Assembly: GCA_903940425.1 (NCBI GenBank)
Contig: CAJAKX010000255.1
Coordinates: 1 to 36,948, forward strand
Direction: 5' to 3'
Length of the DNA: 36,948 nt
Source of the DNA: an uncultured Opitutia bacterium
GTDB taxonomy: Bacteria > Verrucomicrobiota > Verrucomicrobiia > Opitutales > Opitutaceae
The stretch's first letter is position 1. Every line of letters starts with the position of its first letter. Positions 18,119-26,003 of the stretch are shown in pieces. Position numbers and translations under genes: made by a program. Below the pieces are notes generated by a model, which saw only the letters and a program-made list of their open reading frames with translations, was not told the origin of the DNA and made no database searches.

Positions 18119-18943
18119 ATGATCAGATCTGCGACATTGATTCGTTTTCTCGCGGCCGTGGCCGGTTTGCTGGGCGCCGGCGCCCCCGCCCGGGCGCAGA
18201 CCGCCGAGCAGATCATCGCCAAGGCCCGTGCGTACTACGGCAACGAGGGCAAGCTCAACGCGATCAGGTCGGTGCATTTCGCCGGCACCATGGAAACCCG
18301 GCAGTTTACGGCGGCGGGCCCCAAACCCATCAGCTTCGCCATCGAGATCATCTTCCAGAAGCCCTGCCAGCAGCGCATCATCCGGACCGCGCCGAACGCC
18401 ATCCAGGTCACCGGACTGGATGAATACGAGGGCTGGCAGCGCCTGCAGGACGTTAAAAATGAGAGCCGCTGGCAGCTCACCCTGCTTGAGCCGGCGATCA
18501 TCAAGCAACTCCGCGCCAATACCTGGGAAAACCTGAATTTCTTCAAGGGCCTTGAGCAGCACGGCGGCAGCGTGAAGGTCATCGGGCCGGCCACCATCGA
18601 CGGTACCGCGACCGTCAAGGTCGCCTTCATCCATGAGCCCGGCATCATCTTCTACCGCTACTTCGATGCGACCACCGGCCGGCTCGTGCTCACGGAAACG
18701 GGCCTGGGTGACCGCATCAAGGAGGAAGGCGAGATCATGGTCGATGGCCTGCGCTTCCCGCAGAAGGTGACCTCCATCAGCAAGGTCACCGATGCGAACG
18801 GACAGATCGTCGAGAATCCGACGGTCATCGCCTTCGACAAGATCACGCTCAACGAGACGTTTCCCGGCAGTTACTTCGCAGTGCCGCCGTTGAGTCCGCC
18901 GGGGCCACCACCGCCCGCGCCTCCTCCAGGCGGTGCGCATTGA
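18119..18943 (+). CDS. Secreted protein of LolA/lipoprotein-sorting-like type, function unknown
   Basis: 274 residues from ATG 18119; the ORF track's earlier start overlaps guaA. A signal peptide is clear: IRS, a hydrophobic core, and APARA before QT as a likely AxA cleavage site (about residue 26). The mature part begins TAEQIIAKARAYYGNEGKLN and continues with alternating strands (VHFAGTMETRQFT, ISFAIEIIFQKPCQQRI), in the manner of periplasmic LolA/LolB-fold proteins of the COG2834 kind. A Pro-rich tail (PPGPPPPAPPPGG) ends it. The fold assignment is by pattern only. It lies 62 bp after guaA and 141 bp before hisD. Confidence 0.6.
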   Translation: MIRSATLIRFLAAVAGLLGAGAPARAQTAEQIIAKARAYYGNEGKLNAIRSVHFAGTMETRQFTAAGPKPISFAIEIIFQKPCQQRIIRTAPNAIQVTGLDEYEGWQRLQDVKNESRWQLTLLEPAIIKQLRANTWENLNFFKGLEQHGGSVKVIGPATIDGTATVKVAFIHEPGIIFYRYFDATTGRLVLTETGLGDRIKEEGEIMVDGLRFPQKVTSISKVTDANGQIVENPTVIAFDKITLNETFPGSYFAVPPLSPPGPPPPAPPPGGAH

Positions 18944-18977
18944 GGAGCGTGTCGCCCGGGAGCGGGCACCACGGGAT

Positions 18978-19077
18978 GGTCTCAGTCCCCGCCGGGGCGC
19001 CCGAGAATCCTCATCAAGGCCGGCGAGGATGCCCCGCCAAACGTTTTGACGCAGGGCGGGAGACCGCATAGCGGTTT
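18978..19077. promoter_or_regulatory. Paired hairpins upstream of hisD
   Basis: GGTCTC...CCCCGCC (18978-18993) is largely complementary to GGCGGGAGACC (19055-19065), which could close a long stem over an internal ATCCTC/GAGGAT pair. A second, tighter hairpin, AGACCGC-ATA-GCGGTTT (19061-19077, one G-U pair), ends 8 bases before the hisD ATG. The two share bases 19061-19065, so they are mutually exclusive in the manner of an attenuator or a start-occluding switch. No histidine-rich leader peptide is visible. The regulatory reading is inference. Confidence 0.35.
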
Positions 19078-19084
19078 CCTTTTC

Positions 19085-20380
19085 ATGCGCACGCTCCGCC
19101 ACGGTTCCCGCAACTTTCGCTCCCAGCTGGCCGCCTTCTGCCGGGGGGCGGCGCCGTCGCGGCAGATGCAGGCGGCGGTCGCCGCCATCCTTGACGACAT
19201 CCGCGCGCGCGGCGACACCGCCATTGTCCACCATGCCGCGCGCATCGATGGCGCCAGACTCACACCCGCCCGGTTCCGGGTAAAACCATCCGAATTGGCC
19301 CGCGCCGCGAAGATGCTGCCGCCCCGCGACCGCATTGCCCTCGAGGTCGCCCGCGCCAGCGTTCAAGCCTACAACCGGCTGACCCTCCCGCGCGACTGGA
19401 TGGGAAGCAACCGCCAGCATGCCCGGGTGGGGGAGAAGTACGACCCGATCCGTCGCATCGGCATCAATATCCCCGGCGGGCAGGTGCCGCTGGTCTCGAC
19501 GGTGGTGATGACCGTCACGCTCGCCCAGATCGCGCAGGTGCCCGAGATCGCCATCTTCACACCTTGCAACCGCGAGGGGCGCGTGGCCGACGGCCTCCTC
19601 GCCACGCTGCATCTCTGCGGAGTCACCGAGGTCTACCGCATCGGCGGGGTTTACGGCGTGGGCGCGATGGCCTACGGCACCCGGACCATCCCGGCGGTCG
19701 ACAAAATTTTTGGCCCCAGCAACGCCTATGTTTGCGAAGCCATGCGCCAGGTCTTCGGCACCGTCGGCGTGGGCGGCCTGCCCGGGCCGAGCGAACTCAT
19801 GGTCATCGCGGACGGCACCGCGCGTCCCGATTACGCCGCCGCCGACCTGCTGGCCCAGGCCGAGCATGGCTCGGGCCGGGAGAAGATCTACCTCGTGGCC
19901 ACGGCGCCGCGCGTGCTGGCCGCCGTCGCCGCCGAAATCAAGGCCCAGCTCAAACTCATTACCCGGGCCGGGATTGTGCGCCGGGTGCTCGCCAGCGGGT
20001 TTCTCGCCATCGAGGTGAAAACCCTCGATCAGGCTGCCGAGGTGGCCAACTACGTCGCGCCGGAACACCTTGAACTGCTCGTGACCGCGCGCGCGGTTCC
20101 CCGGCTGAGCGAAAAAATCACCACCGCTGGCGCCATCATGATCGGCAACGACACACCCACCGCGCTGGGCGATTTCATCGCCGGACCCAGTCATGTGCTG
20201 CCCACCGGCCGGAGCGGCCGTTTTTCCAGCGGCCTGCGCGTGACGGACTTTATGCGCCGCACGAGCCTGATGCACTACCATCGCACCAGTCTGCGCCGGG
20301 CCGCGCCGGTGGTGGCCGCCTTTGCCGCCATGGAGCAGCTCGACGCCCACGGCCGCTCGGTGGAGATCCGAAACATGTAG
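19085..20380 (+). CDS. hisD: Histidinol dehydrogenase
   Basis: 431 residues from ATG 19085 (MRTLRHGSRNF); the ORF track starts at an upstream TTG. It catalyses the last two steps of histidine synthesis, histidinol to histidine, with NAD and zinc. IPGGQVPLVSTVVMT, KIFGPSNAYVCEA, the zinc-binding Q and H in LLAQAEHGSG, the catalytic E-H in NYVAPEHLEL, and GDFIAGPSHVLPTGRSGRFS are all in place. Its TAG stop (20378-20380) lies inside the left arm of a REP-like palindrome. hisC, hisB and hisH follow on the same strand. Confidence 0.96.
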   Translation: MRTLRHGSRNFRSQLAAFCRGAAPSRQMQAAVAAILDDIRARGDTAIVHHAARIDGARLTPARFRVKPSELARAAKMLPPRDRIALEVARASVQAYNRLTLPRDWMGSNRQHARVGEKYDPIRRIGINIPGGQVPLVSTVVMTVTLAQIAQVPEIAIFTPCNREGRVADGLLATLHLCGVTEVYRIGGVYGVGAMAYGTRTIPAVDKIFGPSNAYVCEAMRQVFGTVGVGGLPGPSELMVIADGTARPDYAAADLLAQAEHGSGREKIYLVATAPRVLAAVAAEIKAQLKLITRAGIVRRVLASGFLAIEVKTLDQAAEVANYVAPEHLELLVTARAVPRLSEKITTAGAIMIGNDTPTALGDFIAGPSHVLPTGRSGRFSSGLRVTDFMRRTSLMHYHRTSLRRAAPVVAAFAAMEQLDAHGRSVEIRNM

Positions 20381-20442
20381 GAGCGTTCTGCTGGCCAGCA
20401 GAATGCTCGCGATCCTTTGTCGCCTGCAAACAGGCTCCTACA
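20376..20442. repeat. REP-like nested palindrome overlapping the hisD stop
   Basis: Outer arms TGTAGGAGC (20376-20384) and GCTCCTACA (20434-20442) are perfect complements. Inside are two further hairpins: GAGCGTTCTGCTGG (20381-20394) pairs with CCAGCAGAATGCTC with one G-U, and GCCTG-CAAA-CAGGC sits at 20422-20435. The TGTAGGAGC end and the double-hairpin layout resemble REP/BIME elements mobilised by RAYT transposases in other bacteria. The first arm contains the TAG that terminates hisD, and the element fills nearly the whole hisD-hisC gap. Confidence 0.7.
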
Positions 20443-20453
20443 GTTTCATTCCG

Positions 20454-21572
20454 ATGCCCTCCCGAAATCCAAAATCCAAGATCCAAGATCTGGCGCTGCC
20501 CCATGTGGCGGCGTTGCATGCCTACACGCCCGGCCTCCAGCCCGGCGAACCGGGCTGGATCAAACTCAACACCAACGAAAGTCCGTACCCGCCCAGTCCA
20601 CGGGTCGTGGAGGCGTTGCGCCGCGAAATCGGCGAAGACGGGGCCTCCCTGCGCCTTTACCCGAATCCCGCGAGTACGGCCCTGCGCGAGGCTGTCGCCC
20701 GCCTGCACGGGCTCGGGGCGGACCAGGTGTTCATCGGCAACGGCGCCGACGACGTCCTCAACCTCCTCGTGCGCTGTTTCTGTGCGCCGGCGTCCGCGGC
20801 GGGCTTCACCCTGCCGAGCTATTCGCTTTATCCGGTGCTGGTCGGCATCCAGGACGGGCGCGCCGTCTCGCTTGATTTCGACCGTTCGATGAAGCTGCCG
20901 GTGGACGCCATTGCCGCGTCGGCCGCGAAGGTTTTCTTTCTCACGTCGCCCAACGCGCCGACCGGGGTCGGTTTCCGCACGGCGGACATCGAGGCGATCC
21001 TGCTCCGTTTCCACGGATTGCTGGTGGTGGACGAGACGTATGCGGCTTTTGCCGAGGAGAACGCCGCCGGTCTCCTGCCCCAACACCCCACGCTCTGCAT
21101 CGTCCGCACGCTCTCCAAGTCGCATTGCCTGGCCGGCATGCGCGTGGGGTATGCGCTGGCGCGCCCCGAGGTGATCGGCCTGCTCGACCGTGTAAAGGAC
21201 AGCTACAACGTCAGCCGCCTCGCCCAGGCCGCGGCCCTGGCAGCCTTGGGCGATCCCGATTACTACGCGGCGCTGGTCCGGAAGATCAAGGCGACGCGCG
21301 ATCGCGTCCACGGGCAGTGGACGACCAAGCTCGGCTGGTTCACCCAGCCTTCACAGGCCAACTTCCTCTTTACCGAACCGCGGGACCGCGCCGGCCGCAC
21401 CGGCCCGGAGGTGGCCCGGGGGCTTTATGACTTCCTTTATGCCCGCAAAATCCTTGTCCGGCACTTCGGGAGCCACGCCTTGACCTCCTCCTTCCTCCGC
21501 ATCAGCGTCGGCACCGACGAAGCAATGCTCGTCCTGCAGGAGAACCTCGAGGCATGGCTAAAACACGCGTAG
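20454..21572 (+). CDS. hisC: Histidinol-phosphate aminotransferase
   Basis: 372 residues from ATG 20454. A PLP enzyme converting imidazole-acetol phosphate and glutamate to histidinol phosphate. [13 protein letters not shown] at the N-terminal part, [24 protein letters not shown], and the PLP lysine in [16 protein letters not shown] are family motifs; the C-terminus [12 protein letters not shown] carries the substrate arginine. The first residues (RNPKSKIQD) are encoded by a heptamer tandem repeat, just before the normal start of homology ([15 protein letters not shown]). The ORF track's longer start reads through the REP element. It overlaps hisB by 19 bp. Confidence 0.94.
   Translation: MPSRNPKSKIQDLALPHVAALHAYTPGLQPGEPGWIKLNTNESPYPPSPRVVEALRREIGEDGASLRLYPNPASTALREAVARLHGLGADQVFIGNGADDVLNLLVRCFCAPASAAGFTLPSYSLYPVLVGIQDGRAVSLDFDRSMKLPVDAIAASAAKVFFLTSPNAPTGVGFRTADIEAILLRFHGLLVVDETYAAFAEENAAGLLPQHPTLCIVRTLSKSHCLAGMRVGYALARPEVIGLLDRVKDSYNVSRLAQAAALAALGDPDYYAALVRKIKATRDRVHGQWTTKLGWFTQPSQANFLFTEPRDRAGRTGPEVARGLYDFLYARKILVRHFGSHALTSSFLRISVGTDEAMLVLQENLEAWLKHA
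20465..20492. repeat. Heptamer tandem repeat, four units, inside the hisC 5' end
   Basis: AAATCCA, AAATCCA, AGATCCA and AGATCTG follow one another within the first 13 codons of hisC. The array is translated as RNPKSKIQD, which does not resemble HisC proteins and is most simply read as repeat DNA recruited into the reading frame. The unit is close to the reverse complement of the one before rplQ (ATTTGGA/ACTTGGA). Confidence 0.75.
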
Positions 21573-22150
21573 CAACTCTCTCGCGCAAGACCGCCGAGAC
21601 CGACATCACCGTGAAGCTCACGGTGGACGGCAAGGGCATGTCGAAAATCGACACGGGCATCCCGTTCTTCGACCACATGCTCACGCTGTTTGCCAAGCAC
21701 GGGCTGTTCGACCTCGAGGTGAAGGCCCGCGGCGACGTGGCCGTCGACTACCACCATACCGTCGAGGACGTCGGCATCGTGCTGGGCGAGGCTTTCAAGA
21801 CCGCGCTGGGCGACAAGCTCGGCCTCAAGCGCTACGGCTTTTTCATCCTGCCGATGGACGAGGCGCTGGCCCGCGTGGTCATCGATCTTGGCGGCCGGCC
21901 CCACCTTGTCTACGACGTCAGCGCGCCGACGATGTTTGTGCGCGATTTCAACCTGGCGCTGGTGAAGGAATTTTTCCGCGCGTTCGCCAACACGGTCGGC
22001 GCCAACGTGCACGTGAAGCTCGTCTACGGCGAGGAGCCGCATCACGTGGTCGAGGCCGTTTTCAAGAGTTTCGCCCGCGCGCTTGACGCCGCCTCGCAGA
22101 TCGAGCCCCGCGCGGCGGACCGGCTGCCGTCGACCAAGGGGAAGCTCTGA
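21554..22150 (+). CDS. hisB: Imidazoleglycerol-phosphate dehydratase
   Basis: 198 residues, the monofunctional form without the phosphatase domain fused in E. coli. It dehydrates IGP to imidazole-acetol phosphate. The manganese-binding histidine motifs are visible: [37 protein letters not shown] and [19 protein letters not shown]. Start at ATG 21554 ([18 protein letters not shown]), inside the hisC 3' end, implies translational coupling. The stop is followed within a few bases by a heptamer array. Confidence 0.96.
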   Translation: MAKTRVATLSRKTAETDITVKLTVDGKGMSKIDTGIPFFDHMLTLFAKHGLFDLEVKARGDVAVDYHHTVEDVGIVLGEAFKTALGDKLGLKRYGFFILPMDEALARVVIDLGGRPHLVYDVSAPTMFVRDFNLALVKEFFRAFANTVGANVHVKLVYGEEPHHVVEAVFKSFARALDAASQIEPRAADRLPSTKGKL

Positions 22151-22153
22151 TCA

Positions 22154-22238
22154 AGTTTTGAGCTTTGCGTTTTGAGTTTTGGGTGGCGATCCCCCCTCAA
22201 CTCGGCACTGGCGCAACGCAAAACCCACAACCCAAAAC
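22154..22238. repeat. Inverted pair of heptamer arrays in the hisB-hisH gap
   Basis: Left array (22154-22181): AGTTTTG, AGCTTTG, CGTTTTG, AGTTTTG. Right array (22211-22238): GCGCAAC, GCAAAAC, CCACAAC, CCAAAAC. The right array is the same type of unit on the opposite strand, so the two can pair across a ~29-base loop into a hairpin with several registers. The hisH ATG (22240) lies one base beyond the right arm, so pairing would affect translation initiation. Confidence 0.75.
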
Positions 22239-22239
22239 C

Positions 22240-22893
22240 ATGAGTTTGGCCCCGCCCATGCTCGCCGTCATCGACAACGGCATCTGCAATCTCCGCAGCG
22301 TCACCAAGGCCGTCGAGGCCGTGGGCGGCGCCGTGCGCGTCGTGCGCACGCCGGCGGAGATGGCCGCGGCGCGCGCCGCCGGTCTCATCCTGCCGGGCGT
22401 GGGGGCGCTGCGCGATTGCGTGGCCGCGCTGCAGGCGACCGGCCTCGACGCCACGGTGCGCGACTGGATCGCCGCCGACCGGCCCTTCCTTGGCGTATGC
22501 CTCGGGATGCAGGCGTTGTTCGAGCACTCGGAGGAAGGCGGGGGTGTGACCGGACTCGGCATTTTCCCCGGACGGGTGGTGCGTTTTCAGCGTCCGCCGG
22601 AGTTCAAGGTGCCGCACATGGGCTGGAACACCGTGCGCTTCGTCCGGCTGGGGACTCCGCTCCAAACCGGCCTGCGCGACGAAGGCGAGGCCTTCTATTT
22701 TGTGCACAGCTATTATGTCGTGCCCGCGGAACGCGCGCTCGTGCTGGCGGAATGCGATTATGGCGGCCCGTTCGTGGCGGCCATTGTCCGGGGTTATTGC
22801 TACGGGACGCAATTCCACCCCGAGAAAAGCCAGGCCCGGGGATTGCAGATCTACCGGAATTTCGTTGCGCTCGCCGCCGCCCGCCAGGCTTGA
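22240..22893 (+). CDS. hisH: Imidazole glycerol phosphate synthase, glutamine amidotransferase subunit
   Basis: 217 residues from ATG 22240; ATG 22258 (MLAVIDNGICNLRS) is a good alternative start, since homology begins there. HisH releases ammonia from glutamine for HisF. The class I amidotransferase cysteine is in FLGVCLGMQALFEHSEEG and the His/Glu pair in GTQFHPEKSQ. PHMGWNTVRF and FYFVHSYYVVP are typical. hisF and hisA do not follow; the next gene is gltA, so the rest of the pathway is elsewhere. Confidence 0.95.
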   Translation: MSLAPPMLAVIDNGICNLRSVTKAVEAVGGAVRVVRTPAEMAAARAAGLILPGVGALRDCVAALQATGLDATVRDWIAADRPFLGVCLGMQALFEHSEEGGGVTGLGIFPGRVVRFQRPPEFKVPHMGWNTVRFVRLGTPLQTGLRDEGEAFYFVHSYYVVPAERALVLAECDYGGPFVAAIVRGYCYGTQFHPEKSQARGLQIYRNFVALAAARQA

Positions 22894-22987
22894 GAAGCCG
22901 GGACTGCCGGGGCCGGCGCCGGTGAGAGACGGGAACCTGGCGCGAACATTGGTTGCATCGGAAAAATAATTGGCTCTTTATTATTCC
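22894..22987 (+). promoter_or_regulatory. AT-rich leader before gltA
   Basis: This 94-bp gap begins GC-rich with a CCGGCGCCGG palindrome and ends in a clearly AT-rich patch (around GGAAAAATAATTGG and TTTATTATTCC) directly before the gltA ATG. Such a patch is unusual in this GC-rich region and probably marks a promoter. I cannot assign convincing -35/-10 boxes with correct spacing, so no exact promoter is claimed. Confidence 0.3.
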
Positions 22988-24289
22988 ATGCCTCCGCAAG
23001 CCACCCTCAAGCTCGACAACAAGGACTATGATCTTCCCGTCATCACCGGCACGGAGGGCGAGAAGGCGGTCGACTTCCGCAACCTGCGCAGCGACTCCGG
23101 TTATGTCTCCTTTGACGAGGGCTACGGCAACACCGGCTCCTGCCTGAGCGCCGTCACCTTCATCGACGGCGAGGCGGGCATTCTCCGCTACCGCGGCTAT
23201 CCCATCGAGCAGCTTGCCGAGTATTCCTCCTTCATCGAGACGGCCTACCTCATCATCAACGGGGAGCTGCCGATTCCGGCGCAGCGCAAGCGGTTCTCCC
23301 AACTGCTCACGGAGAATTCGCCCATCCACTCGGGCATGGAGCACCTCTTCGAGGGTTTCCCGGCCGACGCCCATCCCATGGCGATCCTTTCGGCGATGCT
23401 GAACTCGCTGGGGTCCTACTATCCGCATCTCGCCACCAACGACCACCAGCACGACCTGGAAAACTTTGAGGAGACCTCGGCCATCATCATCTCCAAGGTG
23501 CGCACGATCGCGGCCTACTCATATCGCGCCAGCCGCGGCCTGCCTTACATTCATCCGCGCCGCGACCTGCCCTATTGCGAGAACTTCCTGCACATGATGT
23601 TCTCGACCCCCTACGAGCCCTACATCGCGCTCCCGGAGGTCGCCCAGGCCCTCAATCTGTTCCTGCTGCTGCACGCCGACCACGAGCAGAATTGCAGCAC
23701 TTCGACCGTGCGCATGGTGGCCTCCAGCGGCGCCAACCTGTTCGCCTCCACCGCGGCCGGGGTCTGCGCCCTCTGGGGACCGCTGCATGGCGGCGCCAAC
23801 ATGGCGGTGATCGAGATGCTCAAGAGCATTCACGCCGAGGGTGACGACGGCACCAAGTTCATCGAGCAGGCCAAGCTGGGCAAGGCGGACAAGCGCCTCA
23901 TGGGCTTCGGGCACCGCGTCTACAAGCACTACGACCCCCGCGCGAAGATCATCAAGGAGAGTTTCTACAGCGCCCTGGCCAGCCTCGGCATCAAGAACGA
24001 CCCGCTCCTCAACATCGCCATGCGCCTCGAGGAGGCCGCCCTCAGGGACGACTACTTCCTCTCGCGCAAGCTGTATCCGAACGTCGACTTCTACTCCGGC
24101 CTGATCATGCGGGCCATCGGCATCCCGGAAAACATGTTCACCGTCATGTTTGCCATCGGCCGCATGCCCGGTTGGATCGCCAATTGGAAGGAGGTCGCCG
24201 CCAACCCCAAGGGCCGCATCTACCGCCCGCGCCAAATCTACGTCGGCCCGCAGCAGCGCGACTACGTGCCGCCGCACAAGCGGAAGTAG
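22988..24289 (+). CDS. gltA: Citrate synthase
   Basis: 433 residues from ATG 22988; the ORF track's TTG start adds six residues without support. It condenses oxaloacetate and acetyl-CoA to citrate. The hexameric Gram-negative type is suggested by length and by the N-terminal domain ([20 protein letters not shown]). Motifs include [20 protein letters not shown], the catalytic histidine in [17 protein letters not shown], and the second histidine in [15 protein letters not shown], with a catalytic aspartate in the NVDFYSGL region. The C-terminus ([15 protein letters not shown]) is typical of type II enzymes. Confidence 0.97.
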   Translation: MPPQATLKLDNKDYDLPVITGTEGEKAVDFRNLRSDSGYVSFDEGYGNTGSCLSAVTFIDGEAGILRYRGYPIEQLAEYSSFIETAYLIINGELPIPAQRKRFSQLLTENSPIHSGMEHLFEGFPADAHPMAILSAMLNSLGSYYPHLATNDHQHDLENFEETSAIIISKVRTIAAYSYRASRGLPYIHPRRDLPYCENFLHMMFSTPYEPYIALPEVAQALNLFLLLHADHEQNCSTSTVRMVASSGANLFASTAAGVCALWGPLHGGANMAVIEMLKSIHAEGDDGTKFIEQAKLGKADKRLMGFGHRVYKHYDPRAKIIKESFYSALASLGIKNDPLLNIAMRLEEAALRDDYFLSRKLYPNVDFYSGLIMRAIGIPENMFTVMFAIGRMPGWIANWKEVAANPKGRIYRPRQIYVGPQQRDYVPPHKRK

Positions 24290-24313
24290 GCACGACCCGG
24301 CGGACGACAAAAC

Positions 24314-24328
24314 GCTCCGCGGCGGAGC
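24314..24328. terminator. Short GC hairpin between convergent genes
   Basis: GCTCCG-CGG-CGGAGC forms a 6-bp stem with a three-base loop in the 59-bp gap between the gltA stop and the stop of the convergent membrane-protein gene. There is no U-run on either strand, so intrinsic termination is uncertain. The position between two convergent stops is the main argument. Confidence 0.35.
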
Positions 24329-24348
24329 CGCCGCCCGACGACGGTTGT

Positions 24349-25101
24349 TCAGCCAGCCTTCTTTTCCGGCGGGGCGCGGAAGATGTCGTCCAGCTCCAGC
24401 CCGGTCAGGGCTTTGATGCCATGCAGCAGCCGCCAGAGCACCAGCATCATCATCGCCATGCTCGGCAGCACGATCACCGGCCAGCTCACCAGATGCATCT
24501 TTGCCAGCTCGCCGTTGAACGCCGCGGTGCCCGGCTGACTCCTGATGAGATGGCGGGCCAGAAAAAAGTTCAGGACCGCGCTTACAAAAAACGACAGCGA
24601 GAGCAGACCGGTGGCTCGTCGCAACAAGCCGGTGAACTCGGTCTGCGTGCCGCGTGCCGTCAGTTCCGCATCCACTTTTTCCACGTCGATCACCTGCGGA
24701 TTGTAGAGCAGCTCGTTCACCAGCGGGGTCTTCGCCCGCATCGAGGCCAGCACGGCGAGACCGATGATGCCGGGGATGGCGGCGTCCTTTACCGCAAACC
24801 AGAATCCCCCCACCTTCATCAGGCCGAACCCGCCGGAGATGAGCACGCTCGCAAAGCCGATGATCGAGATGAAGTTCCAGCGCCGCCGGGCGGCAAAATC
24901 ATGGAGGCCATAGCCGACGGGAAATCCGAGGGCGATGACCAGCCCCCATTTGGGACCAAGCCATTTCTCGCCACTGAATCCTGCAAGGATCACCGTCGGT
25001 ATGACGACGTTGCAGACTAGATTGAACAGCAGGTTTTCAGGCTTGGGCCGCGGGGTGGTCACGGAGAGATTGAATTCGGAGGGCACGAAGCCAGCAAGCA
25101 T
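24349..25101 (-). CDS. VC0807-like multi-pass membrane protein
   Basis: 250 residues from ATG 25101 to the stop at 24349; the ORF track's longer ORF is the antisense shadow of pdxJ. About six hydrophobic segments are visible (NLVCNVVIPTVILAGFSG, GPKWGLVIALGFPVGYGL, FISIIGFASVLISGGFGL, AAIPGIIGLAVLASM, LLSLSFFVSAVLNFFLA, VIVLPSMAMMMLVLWRLL). The order NLVCNVVIP, LGPKWGLVIALGFP, RRRWNFISIIG and WFAVKDAAIPGIIGL matches the uncharacterised VC0807 family as I remember it. Function is unknown. It is convergent with gltA and divergent from pdxJ. Confidence 0.7.
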   Translation of the reverse strand: MLAGFVPSEFNLSVTTPRPKPENLLFNLVCNVVIPTVILAGFSGEKWLGPKWGLVIALGFPVGYGLHDFAARRRWNFISIIGFASVLISGGFGLMKVGGFWFAVKDAAIPGIIGLAVLASMRAKTPLVNELLYNPQVIDVEKVDAELTARGTQTEFTGLLRRATGLLSLSFFVSAVLNFFLARHLIRSQPGTAAFNGELAKMHLVSWPVIVLPSMAMMMLVLWRLLHGIKALTGLELDDIFRAPPEKKAG

Positions 25102-25103
25102 GC

Positions 25104-25157
25104 GCTGGCGACTGCAATGATATTTTCGTGGTTTCCTGGCTCCTGAATTTATGCCAG
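25104..25157. promoter_or_regulatory. Divergent intergenic region with GCTGGC/GCCAGC arms
   Basis: The 72-bp gap between the membrane-protein gene and pdxJ must contain both promoters if each gene has its own. It is AT-rich in its middle (ATGATATTTTCGTGG) and is bounded by GCTGGC (25104-25109) and GCCAGC (25153-25158), which could pair. It also contains a 25-bp near-copy of the secA start region (25123-25147; see findings). No clear boxes were identified. Confidence 0.25.
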
Positions 25158-25173
25158 CATCCCCTTTCCCCCC

Positions 25174-25923
25174 ATGATCCTCCTCGGCGTCAACATCGAC
25201 CACTGTGCCACGCTCCGCCAGGCGCGCTACCGCGAAAGCGGCCGCACCACCGGCGGCAATGTGGAACCCGATCCCGTCACGCTTGCCGTCCTCGCCGAGC
25301 GCGCCGGCGCCGACGGCATCACGGTGCACCTGCGCGAGGATCACCGCCACATCCAGGAGCGCGACGTCTGGCGGCTGCGCGAAGCCATCGCGACCCGCCT
25401 CAATCTCGAGATGGCCTGCACGCCGGCCATGACGGAGTTTGCCCTCAAGCTGAAGCCCGACTCGGTCTGTCTTGTGCCCGAAAACCGCAAGGAGATCACC
25501 ACCGAGGGCGGGCTCGATGTCGTGGGCAACGAGGACCGCGTCCGCGCCGTGGTCGAGGCGATGCGCGCCGCGGGCATCGTCACCAGCCTTTTCATCAGTC
25601 CCGACGAGCCGCAGATCGAACTTTCCGCCCGGCTCGGCAGCCCGTGGATTGAGCTGCACACCGGGGCCTATGCCGAGGCCTGTCACTCCCCGCGCCGCCC
25701 GGCGGAGCTGGAGCGCCTCCGCCGCGGGGCGGCGCTGGCCCACCAGCTGGGACTGGTGGTGAACGCCGGCCACGGCATCAACTACGTCAACATCGCCGAA
25801 ATCCGCACGCTGCCCCACCTGCACGAGCTGAATATCGGTCACAGCATCATCAGCCGCGCCCTCTTCACCGGCGTCGAGGAGGCCGTGCGCGAAATGAAAA
25901 CGCGGATGAACGTGGGCAAGTAG
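25174..25923 (+). CDS. pdxJ: Pyridoxine 5'-phosphate synthase
   Basis: 249 residues. It joins 1-deoxyxylulose 5-phosphate and 3-amino-2-oxopropyl phosphate to pyridoxine 5'-phosphate in the DXP-dependent vitamin B6 pathway. The TIM-barrel motifs are present: [77 protein letters not shown] and [16 protein letters not shown]. The TAG stop is the first three bases of a heptamer array (TAGCGAG). acpS follows; pdxJ-acpS adjacency is common in bacteria. Confidence 0.97.
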   Translation: MILLGVNIDHCATLRQARYRESGRTTGGNVEPDPVTLAVLAERAGADGITVHLREDHRHIQERDVWRLREAIATRLNLEMACTPAMTEFALKLKPDSVCLVPENRKEITTEGGLDVVGNEDRVRAVVEAMRAAGIVTSLFISPDEPQIELSARLGSPWIELHTGAYAEACHSPRRPAELERLRRGAALAHQLGLVVNAGHGINYVNIAEIRTLPHLHELNIGHSIISRALFTGVEEAVREMKTRMNVGK

Positions 25924-26000
25924 CGAGCATCGAGTAGCGAGCATTGAGCATCTTGCCGTCGCCGTCTCCCTTCTACTCACTACCCGCTACTCACTACTTC
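25921..26000. repeat. Inverted pair of heptamer arrays in the pdxJ-acpS gap
   Basis: Left array (25921-25948): TAGCGAG, CATCGAG, TAGCGAG, CATTGAG. Right array (25973-26000): CTACTCA, CTACCCG, CTACTCA, CTACTTC. GAGTAGCG at 25932-25939 is the exact complement of CGCTACTC at 25985-25992, and the neighbouring units pair partly. The first unit contains the pdxJ stop codon, and the right array ends 3 bases before the acpS ATG, so the repeats occupy the whole gap. Confidence 0.8.
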
Positions 26001-26003
26001 CTC

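Noticed and set aside
22953-22984. Sigma-70 promoter before gltA
   Set aside because: TTGCAT and TATTAT are separated by about 20 bp and the -10 would overlap the start region; only the AT-rich patch is reported.
24349-25980. Full 543-residue - strand ORF as one protein
   Set aside because: The N-terminal ~290 residues are antisense to pdxJ and lack domains. Only the part from ATG 25101 has coherent membrane segments and family similarity.
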